40,211 bases of DNA from Chara braunii (GCA_003427395.1 BFEA01000283.1:1882399-1922609); one strand, 5' to 3'. Shown: positions 1 through 9,483, counted from the first letter of the stretch. Numbers and translations: made by a program. The notes: generated by a model not told the origin, from the sequence alone.

Positions 1-20
1 CTATATACGTATAACTCGGC

Positions 21-137
21 GATCGAGAGGAGCGAGGCTCTATGAAGCCTGCCTCATCGCCATATATCTATCTATATATATATGTATATGAGGCAATTGA
101 GAGGAGCGAGGCTCTAAGAAGCCTGCGTCGTCGCCAT
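21..137. repeat. Two-copy imperfect direct repeat of about 43 bp
   Basis: Units at 21-63 and 94-137 share the core GAGAGGAGCGAGGCTCTA, followed by AAGCCTGC and CGCCAT, with a few substitutions. They are separated by a short AT-rich (TATC/TA) spacer. Seen directly; function unknown. Confidence 0.85.
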
Positions 138-1106
138 GATAACTTGTACTCTCCACGCCAGATACCAACAAAGTTAAATGTATCTTGATCAATCCACTGC
201 GAGTTGCCTGTTTCTATATAACTAATTCAAGTCATTGCTAACTCGCTGATTCCAGTGAAAAAGGATAAGTGAGATCTTGACTCAAAGAGATTTATCAACC
301 TTGAGATTCTGAATTGATCTCTATCACATGATTTCCTTTCTGAATTAAATGAATGGTATTGCTTGAGTTCATTATGGACACTGGGCTCATAATTAACTTT
401 TAAGAGGGAAGAAACATAGTGGAACCGTAAGGACAAACAGGCTGGGAATGAATTTTGTTCATTACCTAGACCAATCAGGAGAGCGAATTGATAGTGAGAG
501 TAGGAGTTAGGCAGTAGGTCGACGGCGAGCACCAAACACTGAGTCACAAGGCTAGAAGGGATCTTCTAGATCCCAACGTCGAAGAAAAAACGTTAAGATT
601 CTTTCGGACTGTGCTGTGTCTACATGGTTCAGTGCTCTTGGAGAGGACTACAAGAGAAATCCATAAGGGAAGTGTAAATTTAGTTATCATTGGATAACAT
701 GTCGGTATAATTCTGACTCGACTTCCCCATGACTTGATACCCACACCTAAGATAAGACCTAAGAAGGGAACAAATAAAACTTCGTCATGTATCTACACCC
801 AAAGTTGTCCAAATCACACTCAGAGGTCATTGAAAATGTGAAGGGCTGGGGTAAAAGGAGTCAGGTTTAGGAAACAATGTTGTTTTCAAGGTTTTGGGGT
901 GTAAGGGACTCGTCATGAATGGATTAAAGGTTGACGCTTGTAGCGCATTCTGTATCTGCATCTGTATGCGTGTATGTGATTTTCTTGCATCTGCACAGGT
1001 GTTGGACATTGTGCTGTCTTCTGAATTTGGAATCGTCTGAGATACTCGGGCAAGGGACACAACAATCGTAAAAGTGAGGTCCACCGCTCATTCAGCTCCC
1101 CTGACT

Positions 1107-1139
<33 letters not shown>

Positions 1140-1379
1140 GAATGAGATCTTAGGCTGGTCGGTACCTAGGAAGTCATTTGTCCTGGACTTCTTTTGAGAA
1201 GAATGAGAGATTACTAAGGACTTGACTCTGGCATTTTCATAAGGTCAACAAAGGAAACATAGAGTCATTGTCATGGTTAGCTAAGCGTGGAAGACTGTCT
1301 GAGAAAGCCGACCTGATTAGGTAGTCGGTCCGGGGAATTAGCACCTCGGGACATGACATACGGGTCAGTCTTAAGGCGT
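138..1379. other. Unrecognised AT-balanced DNA, no supported gene
   Basis: Short open frames occur on both strands, the longest about 106 codons on the minus strand at 227-547. None has a motif I recognise, and none is supported by splice or codon signals. A TACA/TA microsatellite sits at 1107-1139. I see nothing else. Confidence 0.5.
1107..1139. repeat. TACA/TA microsatellite
   Basis: Three TACA units run into about ten TA units. Simple sequence, seen directly. Confidence 0.95.
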
Positions 1380-1600
1380 TCTACCGCGCGTATGCCTATG
1401 CTACGGCGATCGAGAAAACGCCCTCGGCTGACCTACCTCTGCGATTGCATGTAAAAGCCTTCGTATGTGGGTCAGTAGCTCAGCAGGGATACGCCCACCT
1501 AAGGGATGGTAACAACTCCCACAGGTGGAGGTATGTTGTACCTCGCGGGAGCCTAACCTGTCGTAGCGAGTCGCGAGAGGTATAGCACGCGCGCAGGGTC
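1380..1600. repeat. Nested-hairpin repeat segment, copy A
   Basis: This is the most diverged of three related segments; the others are near 7378-7718 and 20300-20646. All share the order: A-box-like TAGCTCAGCAGG (1476 on), an outer stem CCACCT (1495-1500) with AGGTGG (1523-1528), an inner stem GGGA/TCCC, then a second stem made by CTCGCG near 1542 and CGCGAG near 1572. The sequences differ but the paired arms are kept. It could be a structural RNA, part of an LTR, or a tRNA-like promoter remnant. I saw no B box in the expected place. Confidence 0.6.
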
Positions 1601-1705
1601 GGAGTTGGTATTTCTTACAGTGACCAAGAGACTACTGCGTGACACGACCGTGAGGTCCGACACAAAAACTACTTTGCGTCTGGGTGTGGGACCGCCGCAC
1701 GCGAC

Positions 1706-1771
1706 ACCGCAATGATACTAGTGCAAATCGTTCGTCCGACCAGGTATAGGGATGAAAGACTAATCGAACCG

Positions 1772-1817
<46 letters not shown>
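1706..1817 (+). rRNA. 25S (LSU) rRNA gene fragment, about 110 bp
   Basis: The stretch reads as a conserved internal part of eukaryotic 25S/28S rRNA: GTGCAAATCGTTCGTC, then GAAAGACTAATCGAACC, then GTAGCTGGTTCCCTCCGAAG, then TTTCCCTCAGGATAGCTGG. A few substitutions are present relative to the plant 25S I know (for example ATAGGGATGAAAG). Similarity begins near 1706, stops abruptly after CTGGAGC at 1817, and the flanks are not rRNA. It is therefore an isolated fragment inside repeat DNA, not an rDNA unit. It may be captured rRNA or the head of an rRNA-derived retroposon. Confidence 0.93.
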
Positions 1818-2004
1818 TGTTGAGCAGTATATCGGGCTGCAGTGGGACCGGGCGCTGCGGCAGCGGCTAGCGCAGGAGTACGGCGACAGTAGGCAGCAGA
1901 GGGAGAATGGGAGCGAACCTGGATACGGGTTGGGCCAGGTGCACGTGAAGGAGTCAGCAGCTGGTGGAGTGACGGACAGTAGGATAGTGAGGCGGGCGGA
2001 GTAA
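1818..2004 (+). other. Open frame without ATG, unknown product
   Basis: Directly after the rRNA fragment, a plus-strand frame stays open for about 62 codons to TAA at 2002-2004. It encodes a Gln/Arg/Glu-rich, helix-like segment (EQYIGLQWDRALRQRLAQEY and on). There is no ATG, and the frame continues open into the rRNA fragment, so the rRNA-protein join is not itself a gene. It may be a remnant of a retroelement gag-like protein, or chance in GC-rich DNA. No family recognised. Confidence 0.25.
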
Positions 2005-2149
2005 AGACGCTGAGGCAGGGAAGCGGACGTAGGTGGGGACTGAGTTGCAGCAAAGGGGATGGCGGAAGCAGGAGCCGGGCGCAGTGGAGAACGCCCCATA
2101 CCCTCGATCCTGAATGGAAACGGGAGGGGAAAGGAGCGATCCCGAGGTT

Positions 2150-2700
2150 CTTGCCCCGGGCGAATTGAATGGAGAGGTTAGACTTAGAAGATAGTCAATA
2201 GTAGAGAAAGAGGGTGCGGCGAGCCAAGGCGGGAGAAGTGATGGTGGGGGAAGAAGAATCGGGTTCCTACCCGATCCGTGACGAAATCGGGTGAACCAAG
2301 TGTCGAAATAGGGGTTTTTGGGCGGCGCGAGTATGAGTGCGGAGTTAGATTTCGCGATGGGTTAGTAGATTAGGAGTTAGTATGAATGGTGGCTGCGTGG
2401 AGGTAGTATGAGCCTAGCTATGGCAAAAGTCGAAGACGCCCGCTCCGCTCGTTTCTCGACGGAAACGGGCGGGGGAAGTTGGTAGATAGGGTTTTTTAAC
2501 CCCGGGCGAACCCGAACCTGTTGTCAAATAGGGACGAAAGTCAGCAAAAGAGATGATTAATAGAAGAAGGGAGCTATGTGGAGATGCTGAACAGACGGCT
2601 ATGGCGAAGTGAAGACTGTCTGATTCACTCGATTCTCGGTGGAATCGAGTGAACTAGAATAGTGGGTGGAGGTTTCTTATGACCGCGAGTTAGATGGTAA
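2150..2700. repeat. Tandem array of about 180-bp units each with a hairpin, copy 1
   Basis: Three diverged units. Hairpins: ACCCGAT 2269-2275 with ATCGGGT 2286-2292; CCGCTCGTTTC 2445-2455 with GAAACGGGCGG 2462-2472 (one T-G pair, loop TCGACG); TTCACTCGATTC 2624-2635 with GAATCGAGTGAA 2642-2653 (12 bp, loop TCGGTG). The stems differ yet remain complementary. Units also share CCCCGGGCGA and the TTAGTAGATTAGGAGTTAGTA-type spacer. The matching array is at 14480-14960. No coding sense was found. Confidence 0.8.
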
Positions 2701-2783
2701 AGTAAGATTAGTAAGAAAGCTACTAGAGGAAGAGTGGTAGAGAGGAGGAGACGCGTGGGGGTATGACGGAGAGTTTGCAGTAA

Positions 2784-3003
2784 GAATGCACCTATCCGCG
2801 TCTCAGCGGAAGATGCATTCGGTTTTCATTTGCTTCTCGAGAAAGGTGGTGCGAAGAGGAATGCAGAAGCTGGAGACTTGTCTGCTCGCCATAAAAACTT
2901 CCACCGGGTGGATGCTGCTGACCGAGCTGCTGATTGGGGAGTGCATTTTTAGCAGAGGAGGGATCTTGCCTATGAATCTGTCCGCGTCTTAGTGGAAGAT
3001 TCA
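2784..3003. repeat. Pair of two-tier stem-loops with changed outer stems
   Basis: Unit 1: GAATGCA 2784-2790 pairs with TGCATTC 2814-2820, and inside it TCCGC 2795-2799 pairs with GCGGA 2806-2810. Unit 2: TGAATCT 2973-2979 pairs with AGATTCA 2997-3003, and TCCGC 2981-2985 pairs with GTGGA 2992-2996. The apical region GTCT(C/T)A is conserved. Decayed relatives lie at 15036-15060 and about 15166-15190. On the minus strand these repeats read as similar short peptides (LPLRRG-like), so a protein-level origin is not excluded. Confidence 0.7.
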
Positions 3004-3009
3004 TTCGGC

Positions 3010-3968
3010 TTGTCCGTCCTGCTGGTGGAACTAGCGTGAGGCACCCGCGAGTGGGGGAGCGACTTACCTGCTGAATGGGGGCAATACTCGTAGTATCGGA
3101 GGAAGGCTGCGAGCGGGCCAACTATGAAGTTGTATACTTATATACAATTGTACCTGCCCCGTTATACGGGCAAGTGTATGCAGAGGGAGTAAAGGTGGGA
3201 AGTATTCCTTACCTGGTTGGATCATGCCAACGACTGGTAGAGCGCAACCATAAGCAGCACCAGGCAGCTCCAACAGTGGGGTACTTCTTATATGGGCAGG
3301 AGCACAGGGTGAGGGGCTTGCCGACTGATCCACGTCAGCCAACCGTCGAAGACTGCATATGTCAGTCTCACTGAAAATGGCAGTCTGATGCCTGTGCCGT
3401 TTCATCTCTGCAGGATGCCACAAAGAGGAGGAAAGAGTGTGTAACTGGTCTTGCAGTAATCCACGAAAGTCAACATCTTCAGGCACCACAGTGGTCGCTA
3501 CAGATGTCAATAAGGTCTATCACCTGCGTACAGACTGATACAGGCAGTGTAGTGATAGTCTGAGCACCGGGAGGCGAAGCGGGAGGAAGACCTTTGGGAG
3601 CGTATGTTGGGGATGAGATCAATCAAGTTGTGGTTAGCGCAGGGGAGGCGGCGACTGGGTAGGTTGTTGCTGCTTCAGTCCGTGAGCCTATCATTCTGGC
3701 TTACGCGGCGGGTGTTGCGGCTAGCATGATTGGTAGTTTTGGCAAGAAGGATTGCAGCGCTCACTATGCGCTGCTGCTACGAATATGTTTACCACTGCAG
3801 TCTCTATGTTTTCATATAGATTTGGGATAGCTAGTCTGCAGGCGTTAGCACCGTGTTTTGTGGTGTGCATTATGTACACTGAGTACGCCACTATGATCTG
3901 GGGGATCGTCAGAAGAGGCTATCTCAGTGGTTTGACTTCAGTTTGGCTTGCGGCTGTGATTCTCTTAG
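3010..3968. other. Unrecognised DNA with two minus-strand splice-donor-like motifs
   Basis: On the minus strand CAG|GTAAGTC (plus 3061-3070) and CAG|GTAAGG (plus 3207-3215) match the eukaryotic 5' splice-site consensus, and short open frames precede them. One minus frame, about 3064-3510, is open for about 148 codons if TTG is allowed as start. Its product is not recognised. A possible multi-exon remnant; no exon chain could be built. Confidence 0.3.
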
Positions 3969-4501
3969 GCCATCATTGCGGGGCCCTCAGGCGCATGAAG
4001 GTTACAAGGCCCTCTCCCGCCAGTCTGAGTGCACCATTCTTAGATTTGAGAGTCTCGAACCTATCTATTTCTTCCCTTCTAAATCTAAGTCTGGTCTATT
4101 GGTTCTGAGAGGAAGGCGGCAAGCGGGATTGCAACCCGTAGGACCGCAACAAGGCTTTGTGGGGAGTCCACCCACAGATTGCGAGAGCTCTGCCGGAACT
4201 CAAGAGGAGTTCCGGAGGCAGGGAATTGAAAGGTAACCATTGCCTCTCCCTCTATAAACCGAGATTATAGCCCTATCTGTACTACCCGTTGCATGTTTGA
4301 CTGAGTATATGGTATGAGGCCCTACTTTGACTTTTGTTTGACTTTCAGGACTTGAACCAGATAAAGTGAAGGAATGTTTGTCCAATCTCAGCTTCAACTT
4401 CATTTTTTGCCTGAAAGCATATCGTGAATAAAAGAGAATTGCATCTGGGGGAAGGCTGGGAGGAAGGTAGTTTTGCATGAGAGTTGACTGGGTCACTAAG
4501 G

Positions 4502-5395
4502 CTGGGAAGTCCTCATAAGTTTGGGAGACCCAGAGCTATATTTTATTCTGGATTGCGTGGAGCGTCAGACCGTTGTATAAGTTTAGGTGGTCTGATTGCT
4601 CTGGAGGCTGGGAAGTCCCCATAAGTTTGGGGAGACCTAGTTCTATGAGGTTGCCTTGAGGACCAGACTGTTCTATACGTTTAGGTGGTCTGGTTGCTCT
4701 GTGGTTGACTCTTTTCAGGGACCAAGTGCGTTCTGTAAGTTCAGGTGCCTAGGTTGCCTTGGTTATTTTGGGGTTTCCTCTGTTTATTTGGTTCTGAATG
4801 AGGAGGTTTGAGCCATTCTATAAGTTTAGGTGGCTCAGTCTCTTCCTGCTTTATTTTAGGAAAATGAACCTGACAAAGGGCAGGCCCTTCTGTAAGTTCA
4901 GGTGGTCTAGCCCAATGCCACGCACATATTGGATCAGAGAGTAACAAATCAGACAGAGAGTCAGACTTTTCTGTAAGTTCAGGTGGTCTGACTAAAAGCC
5001 TCGCACATGCTGAAACCCAAAGGTTATAATTTGGCTAAATTTTATTATTATTTTATCTATGAACAAGCTAATCTGACTGTTCTATAAGTTTAGGTGGTCT
5101 GACTATAGCATATCATAACCTGAAGAGAGTATAATTAAGAATATAACTGAAGGTGACTTGGGCCGACTGAGCATTTTTTCTAAGATGAATGGCTAAGTCC
5201 TACGCCCGCTTTGAAGATTAAATTCATATATATATATATATATATATATATAACTGGGTTATTTAAACAGTTCAGGGCGACTAGAATGGTCTACTCATAT
5301 GCCCAAAGAAGAGAAAAGTTGTGCCCTGTGTTTTTGTATACTCTGGCTAAGTTAGGTTCATTCCATAAGTTTGGGTGTCCTGACCTTATGCCTTA
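4502..5395. repeat. Stem-loop array with conserved TAAGTT loop, copy 1
   Basis: Ten or so units contain the core TTCTATAAGTTTAGGTG (or TTCTGTAAGTTCAGGTG). Good outer stems: TCAGACC 4565-4571 / GGTCTGA 4589-4595; ACCAGAC 4672-4678 / GTCTGGT 4688-4694; TGAGCCA 4809-4815 / TGGCTCA 4831-4837; AGTCAGAC 4959-4966 / GTCTGACT 4986-4993. Units near 4609, 4720, 4879, 5070 and 5350 are imperfect. Inner pairs CTA/TAG and CTG/CAG flank the hexaloop. Compared with copy 2, the first and the fifth unit types appear duplicated here. Confidence 0.85.
5224..5252. repeat. TA microsatellite
   Basis: About fourteen TA units, inside the hairpin array region. The matching position in copy 2 lacks it. Confidence 0.95.
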
Positions 5396-5481
5396 TGTAA
5401 GCTGGGTATAAAGGGATAAAGCATTGAAAGACTATGAACTATTGTCTGCCAAGTTGACTTGGGGATGGTGAGAGTACTTAC

Positions 5482-5607
5482 CTTTGTGGCTTGACCTGCA
5501 TGTGACTGAATGAGGCTACTACTTAGCCTGAGTTTCATTTTGATAGGTAGTTGCTTAAGTTGCTCGCCACGTGCTAGAGCCATAGGAGTTAGTTTCAATT
5601 CCTACAT
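5482..5607 (-). pseudogene. Exon-like frame ending at consensus splice donor, copy 1
   Basis: Minus-strand frame from ATG (plus 5605-5607) to AAG|GTAAGT (donor at plus 5476-5481), 42 codons. The second codon is a stop (TAG, CAG in copy 2). The product is Leu/Lys/Gln-rich and helix-like (ALARGEQLKQL and on). By eye it differs from copy 2 at 11 of 126 bases with no indels; 8 differences change the amino acid, so there is no sign of purifying selection. It may be the first coding exon of a spliced gene of this repeat. The downstream exon was not found, and the family is not recognised. Confidence 0.45.
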
Positions 5608-5679
5608 TTTCTGAGCTAAGTTTTTTTTACTTAGATCAATTCTCGCATTTTCTGGGATCTTTTGTTGTACTCGACTTTG

Positions 5680-5985
5680 TATAAATTTTGGTAAGCTACT
5701 TTCCCTATGGGAAGCGCTGCCGAAATTTCAGCAAATCCAAGGAGTCAGTCAAATCTTGACTTTTCAAAGTTCAACTTGTCTAAAGTTCATATATGTCTTT
5801 GTAAAAATCAAGGAAGTCTCATTTTCTAAAGGAAGTGCTGCACTAATTTTTGTTAATTCAGGGAGTTAGACAAAAGTGGACTTTGGGAAGTCAAAGACTA
5901 CTTTTGTTTGCATATTTGGGCTGATATAAATTCAGAAAAGGAACTTTTCTTACGGGAAGCGCTGCAGAAAGTTTCTAAGTTTAAA
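5680..5985. repeat. Tandem array of about 120-bp units (3 units), copy 1
   Basis: Each unit has the form TATAAAT...(C)TTTC-loop-GGGAAGCGCTGC, then AAATTT..., an AGGAGT/GGGAGT motif, and a short self-complementary stretch. Units start near 5680, 5795 and 5925. A small hairpin (TTTCCC/GGGAAG, TTTTC/GGAAG and similar) is kept with changes in both arms. Copy 2 holds five units. Confidence 0.8.
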
Positions 5986-6774
5986 GGAGATAGATTATAT
6001 TTTGACAGGTGCCGATTCTGACGATCCATCCTGAATAGGGGAGATTCTGCAGTTGGTCTACCTTTGCTTAGGCATTGGCTTAGAGGTAGACTTAGGCTTA
6101 GTTTATAGGGAGAGTTTGGGTGAGAATGTGTTATGGAGTTGTATTCTACATACACTTATGATTTTAGCTTGGGGATTGACCTGTCTTGTGCTACAGGTCT
6201 TCTTGACCGTTTGATTCAGGATTTGCGCTAGATTCAGCTTGATCCTACGAGGATCATCTTCTGTTGCCGATTCGTCGGTCTACGATTCAACTCCAATTCA
6301 GTCTTCCCACTCAACCTAAAGACTTTAGCCTTGTGGTTTGAATTGTTTCATTGTGTTTTCACTCGGAGTATATTGAATGGCCATTTAACAAAACTACTGA
6401 GTATTTATTTCGAGGAGTTGCACAAGAGTGAGGTTTGTATGGCTAAAGCAAGGGGTATGAGCATAAAGAATGGTTGAAGTTGACCCCGTGTAGTGCGTAG
6501 ACTTTTGTTGGATCTTTGATGTGATTGCAGGTATGTTTGTGGCTCGGACTTTGAATTTGATTGTCTGCGATGGCATACATATATATGGCTAAGAGGAGTC
6601 CCACTGTGACTGTGAGAAGTGATCGTCCTATATTAATAACCCTCTATATTTATGTGTACATATATGTCTTGAGTATTTTCGTGCGGCCTATTGTGACCGC
6701 GCGTAAGGGTTAAACAGATTATGTGTTTGAGAGAAAAGGGAGATCCCCTTTTATCCTTTGCTTTTTAGAGATTT

Positions 6775-7377
6775 TTATAGTCGGACGTTGGTCCTGGGCC
6801 GGGATTCAAGGTCCTTGTCCATGACATCCAAAGCCCTAGACTCTGCAGGGAAGGAATCTGCCCCCGTGCAGAGCCTATTTGCCTTGCCTACCGAGATGCT
6901 CTGACATAAGGCCGGACGTCTCGCGGCTATTGCACGACTATTCCTCCAGCCATGCAATATCGTGAGGGATTAGACCCTCACAACACTTCGAGTCTGACAC
7001 TTGAGTGTCATAAGTGGTACTCGGATCCACGAGGGACCGCTTGATTATGGACACTACATAGTATGCCATCATTGCAACTGCTTGCATACGCTTGCATTGC
7101 GAGTCGATATGAGTAGGCCCTGCGTCCGCGCGGTCTTATACTTAGTCTCGCGCATGACGTCTATCCGATTTCCGCATCAGAAAGTTATGGGATGACTATT
7201 GAAGGGACTAGGAGTGTTGTCGTGTTGTTCGGTGTGTGTGTGTGTTTTATTTTTGTGTTCGTAGAGTGGCGTGCGCGTAGTGTGTGGGAGGCGTCCTAGT
7301 CGACCGACGACGAGTCGCGCTTGGGACCTCAGCCCCCCCAAGATGTCGGTTCGCGTGAGGGTCTGATAGAGGCGTAT
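6775..7377. other. Terminal segment of repeat block, 5' part
   Basis: Matches 19555-20299 in patches: GTCGGACGTT near 6780, GGGACTAGGAGTG near 7207, CGTCCTAGTCGACCG near 7291, CGCTTGGGACCTCA near 7318. A 16-base palindrome TGACACTTGAGTGTCA lies at 6995-7010. No coding sense was seen on either strand. Confidence 0.6.
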
Positions 7378-7718
7378 TACCACGTGTACCCCCTATGCTA
7401 CAGCGAACTAGAAACGCCCTCGCCTATTCCACCTCTGCGATTGCAACTGATCAACTTTCGTACTGTGGACTGGTAGCTCGGCAGGGATACGCCCACCGAA
7501 GGGAGGTGACAGCTCCCGTAAGGTGGAGGTAAGTTGTGCCTCGCGTAGACCCTATCCTGTCGTAGGGGTTCGCGGGAGGTATGGCTGGCGCACTCGGCCG
7601 GAGTGGCCCGCGGAAGCTCCATGTATATTCGCGACGAAGGATTTAAACCAACTCCTACGTGACGCGGCCGGGAGGGTCCCGCACTGCCTCATGAGATGTA
7701 GGACCGATGCGCTCGACA
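7378..7718. repeat. Nested-hairpin repeat segment, copy B
   Basis: CCACC 7493-7497 pairs with GGTGG 7522-7526 and encloses GGGAG 7501-7505 / CTCCC 7513-7517. CCTCGCG 7539-7545 with CGCGGGAGG 7571-7579 encloses CCCTA 7550-7554 / TAGGG 7563-7567. About 80% similar by eye to copy C at 20300-20646, less to copy A at 1380-1600. It ends at GCTCGACA (7711-7718), which is the shared boundary with copy C. Confidence 0.75.
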
Positions 7719-7724
7719 ACGGTG

Positions 7725-8012
7725 AACCAATATCGTTTGTTCTCAAGAAAAGGGGGACCCTGAGGATGTGCATTAATAATAGGGGCCTCAATGCCATCAC
7801 CGTTAAGAACGAGCCCCCACCTCACATCGACGACCTCTTGGATAGGGCAAAGGGATGCCCATACTTCGTAAGAAAATAGATCTAAAGTCCTGATACCATC
7901 AGATTGCCATAAGGGATGACGATCAACACAAAACAGCTTTTCAGACCAGGTACGGTCTGTACGAATTTGTGGTGATGTATTTCGGTCTTTGCAATGCTCC
8001 TAGGACATTTGT
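7725..8012 (+). pseudogene. Ty3/gypsy reverse transcriptase fragment (N-terminal half)
   Basis: The frame begins with PISFVLKKRGTLRMC, then NNRGLNAITVKN and IDDLLDRAKGCPYF, the fingers and start of the palm of gypsy-type reverse transcriptase. A one-base frameshift near 7870 moves to the frame with KIDLKS, which holds the first catalytic Asp. That is followed by a TGA where Gly is usual, then [17 protein letters not shown] and FGLCNAP. Similarity stops at about 8012, before the YxDD motif. It begins only a few bases after the end of the repeat block at 7718, consistent with a deletion or a truncated insertion. The fragment is dead: frameshift, stop and truncation. Confidence 0.93.
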
Positions 8013-9300
8013 TACATGTTGTGCCTGCACACGGGCCCCATTTGCGGGGTCCGGCGGTTGTTGCGGGGCCCCCAGGCCGCATGTCATCCAACATTCGCCC
8101 TGGAGGCCAACGACGGTCTCTTGGGCCGCAGGCAGAGCCTGAGGCAGCGCTCAATTTATTTATTTATTTACTTACGGCTATTTTATTTTTGTATGTGCAG
8201 ATGTCGTTCCGGAATTACAGGCCCCAAGGCGATCCTTGGGCCAGGTACACAGGGACGAGGCCGTTTTGAGGCCGGCGCGTTTTGGCGCCTCGCTGCATCA
8301 GCAACGTGGTCTGGATACCTGGTAGGGGCCCAAACCAAGTAGGCCATTTTGAGGCCAGTACCTGAGGATGCCCAACAGACCCAACGCTACTTATAGCTGG
8401 GCTGAGGCTGGGCTGGGGACATAGTTCGAGTAGCTCACTTCTTTAATGACACGATGTTGGCTAGAGGCTGCACTATTTTGATGCTACACTGCAAGGCTGG
8501 GAAAAAGAGGCATAGGAGGTAGAGAGAGGCGGAGACCATACCTGTAGTGGCGAACTTTCCTAGAGCCATAGCTGGGGCTCCGCGGGGTACCTGCAAGGAC
8601 GACCACAATGGTCAGTACGACAGCAGTTACCCGCAAGTGAGGCAGCGAGGAGAGCGACATTTTCTTCTTCCTTCTCATTCTCCATCTCGTTCTTCTCTCT
8701 CCTATTTTTCCCTTCCTCCTTCCTCCTCCTTCTCGTTCTTGTTCATCTTCTTCATCAGATACAAGAAAGAGGGAGAGGTTATAGGTAGAGGATACAGGCA
8801 GAGGTTACTGTGGGAAGAAGGCCCAGGATCTGATCCGACATTCTTGAGGCAAACATTGATTGGACATCGGCGAAGGACTATTTTTGGACTTCGCTGTTGC
8901 GATCTTGGTCTTCTCCCTCGCCTCCATCTTCGTCTCTCTCTTTTTTCCCCGATCTCTCATATGTGGTATCTCCCCATGAGCGTGTTTCAAGGAGGGACCT
9001 TTCTTTTATGGGTGTGGTCCCCCCTCCTCTCTCATATGTGTGATGACTGATGGGGTGTCCCGTCAGTTGCGGTCAAGTTAGAACTTATCTTAAAAGTCTT
9101 CCACTGTGCTACTATGTGCCATTTTGTGTGTATAAGGATGCGCATTGCCTATGGATGTTTCAATGACATTGCATTGTCCATTCAATCCCTTTTATCACAT
9201 TGTAGATCCTTGGCGCTATATACGTTGCTCAACTGGGCATGTATGAGTTGGTATCCGAGTCCGCACGTGAATGAGGACAACCTGATCTGACACGTGTACG
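8013..9300. other. No supported gene; GC-rich hairpins and pyrimidine-rich stretches
   Basis: GGGCCCC...GGGGTCC at about 8028-8048 can fold, and TGCGGGGCCCCCAGGC near 8054 echoes the start of the repeat blocks (3975, 16676). A plausible intron end (TTTTTGTATGTGCAG near 8186-8200) precedes a 22-codon frame starting MSFRNYRPQGDPWA, too short to judge. 8660-8760 and 8890-9030 are strongly C/T-rich. Nothing else recognised. Confidence 0.4.
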
Positions 9301-9310
9301 AAGACCGAAT

Positions 9311-9311
9311 G

Positions 9312-9352
<41 letters not shown>

Positions 9353-9353
9353 C

Positions 9354-9393
<40 letters not shown>

Positions 9394-9445
9394 CATTGAT
9401 GGATTGGTCATTGCTTGATTGATTGCTTGATTGATTGACTGATTA

Positions 9446-9483
<38 letters not shown>

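Larger units (their letters stand above)
3969..7718. mobile_element. Long repeat block, copy 1 (possible giant LTR)
   Basis: This block matches 16670-20646 in the same orientation and order. It opens with CATTGCGGGGCCCTCAGGCG in both copies, then the covarying hairpin array, an exon-like frame, the 120-bp array, ATTGAATGGCCATTTAACAA, and a terminal segment ending ...GCTCGACA in both. Beyond that point (7718 and 20646) the sequences are unrelated, so this is a true repeat boundary, and it ends in CA as LTRs do. Divergence is of the order of 10-20% by eye, with array copy-number differences. Whether the block is an LTR or a duplicated non-coding element is undecided. Confidence 0.75.

Noticed and set aside
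3209-3229. Resembles the 5' end of 18S rRNA (TACCTGGTTG...ATGCC)
   Set aside because: Only about 18-20 bases match with an insertion. The same CTTACCT words recur nearby at 3061, 15075 and 15253 as part of another motif, and no 18S follows.
4114-4135. B-box-like GGTTGCAATCC on the minus strand (also near 16825)
   Set aside because: No A box at tRNA spacing. It is part of the long repeat block.
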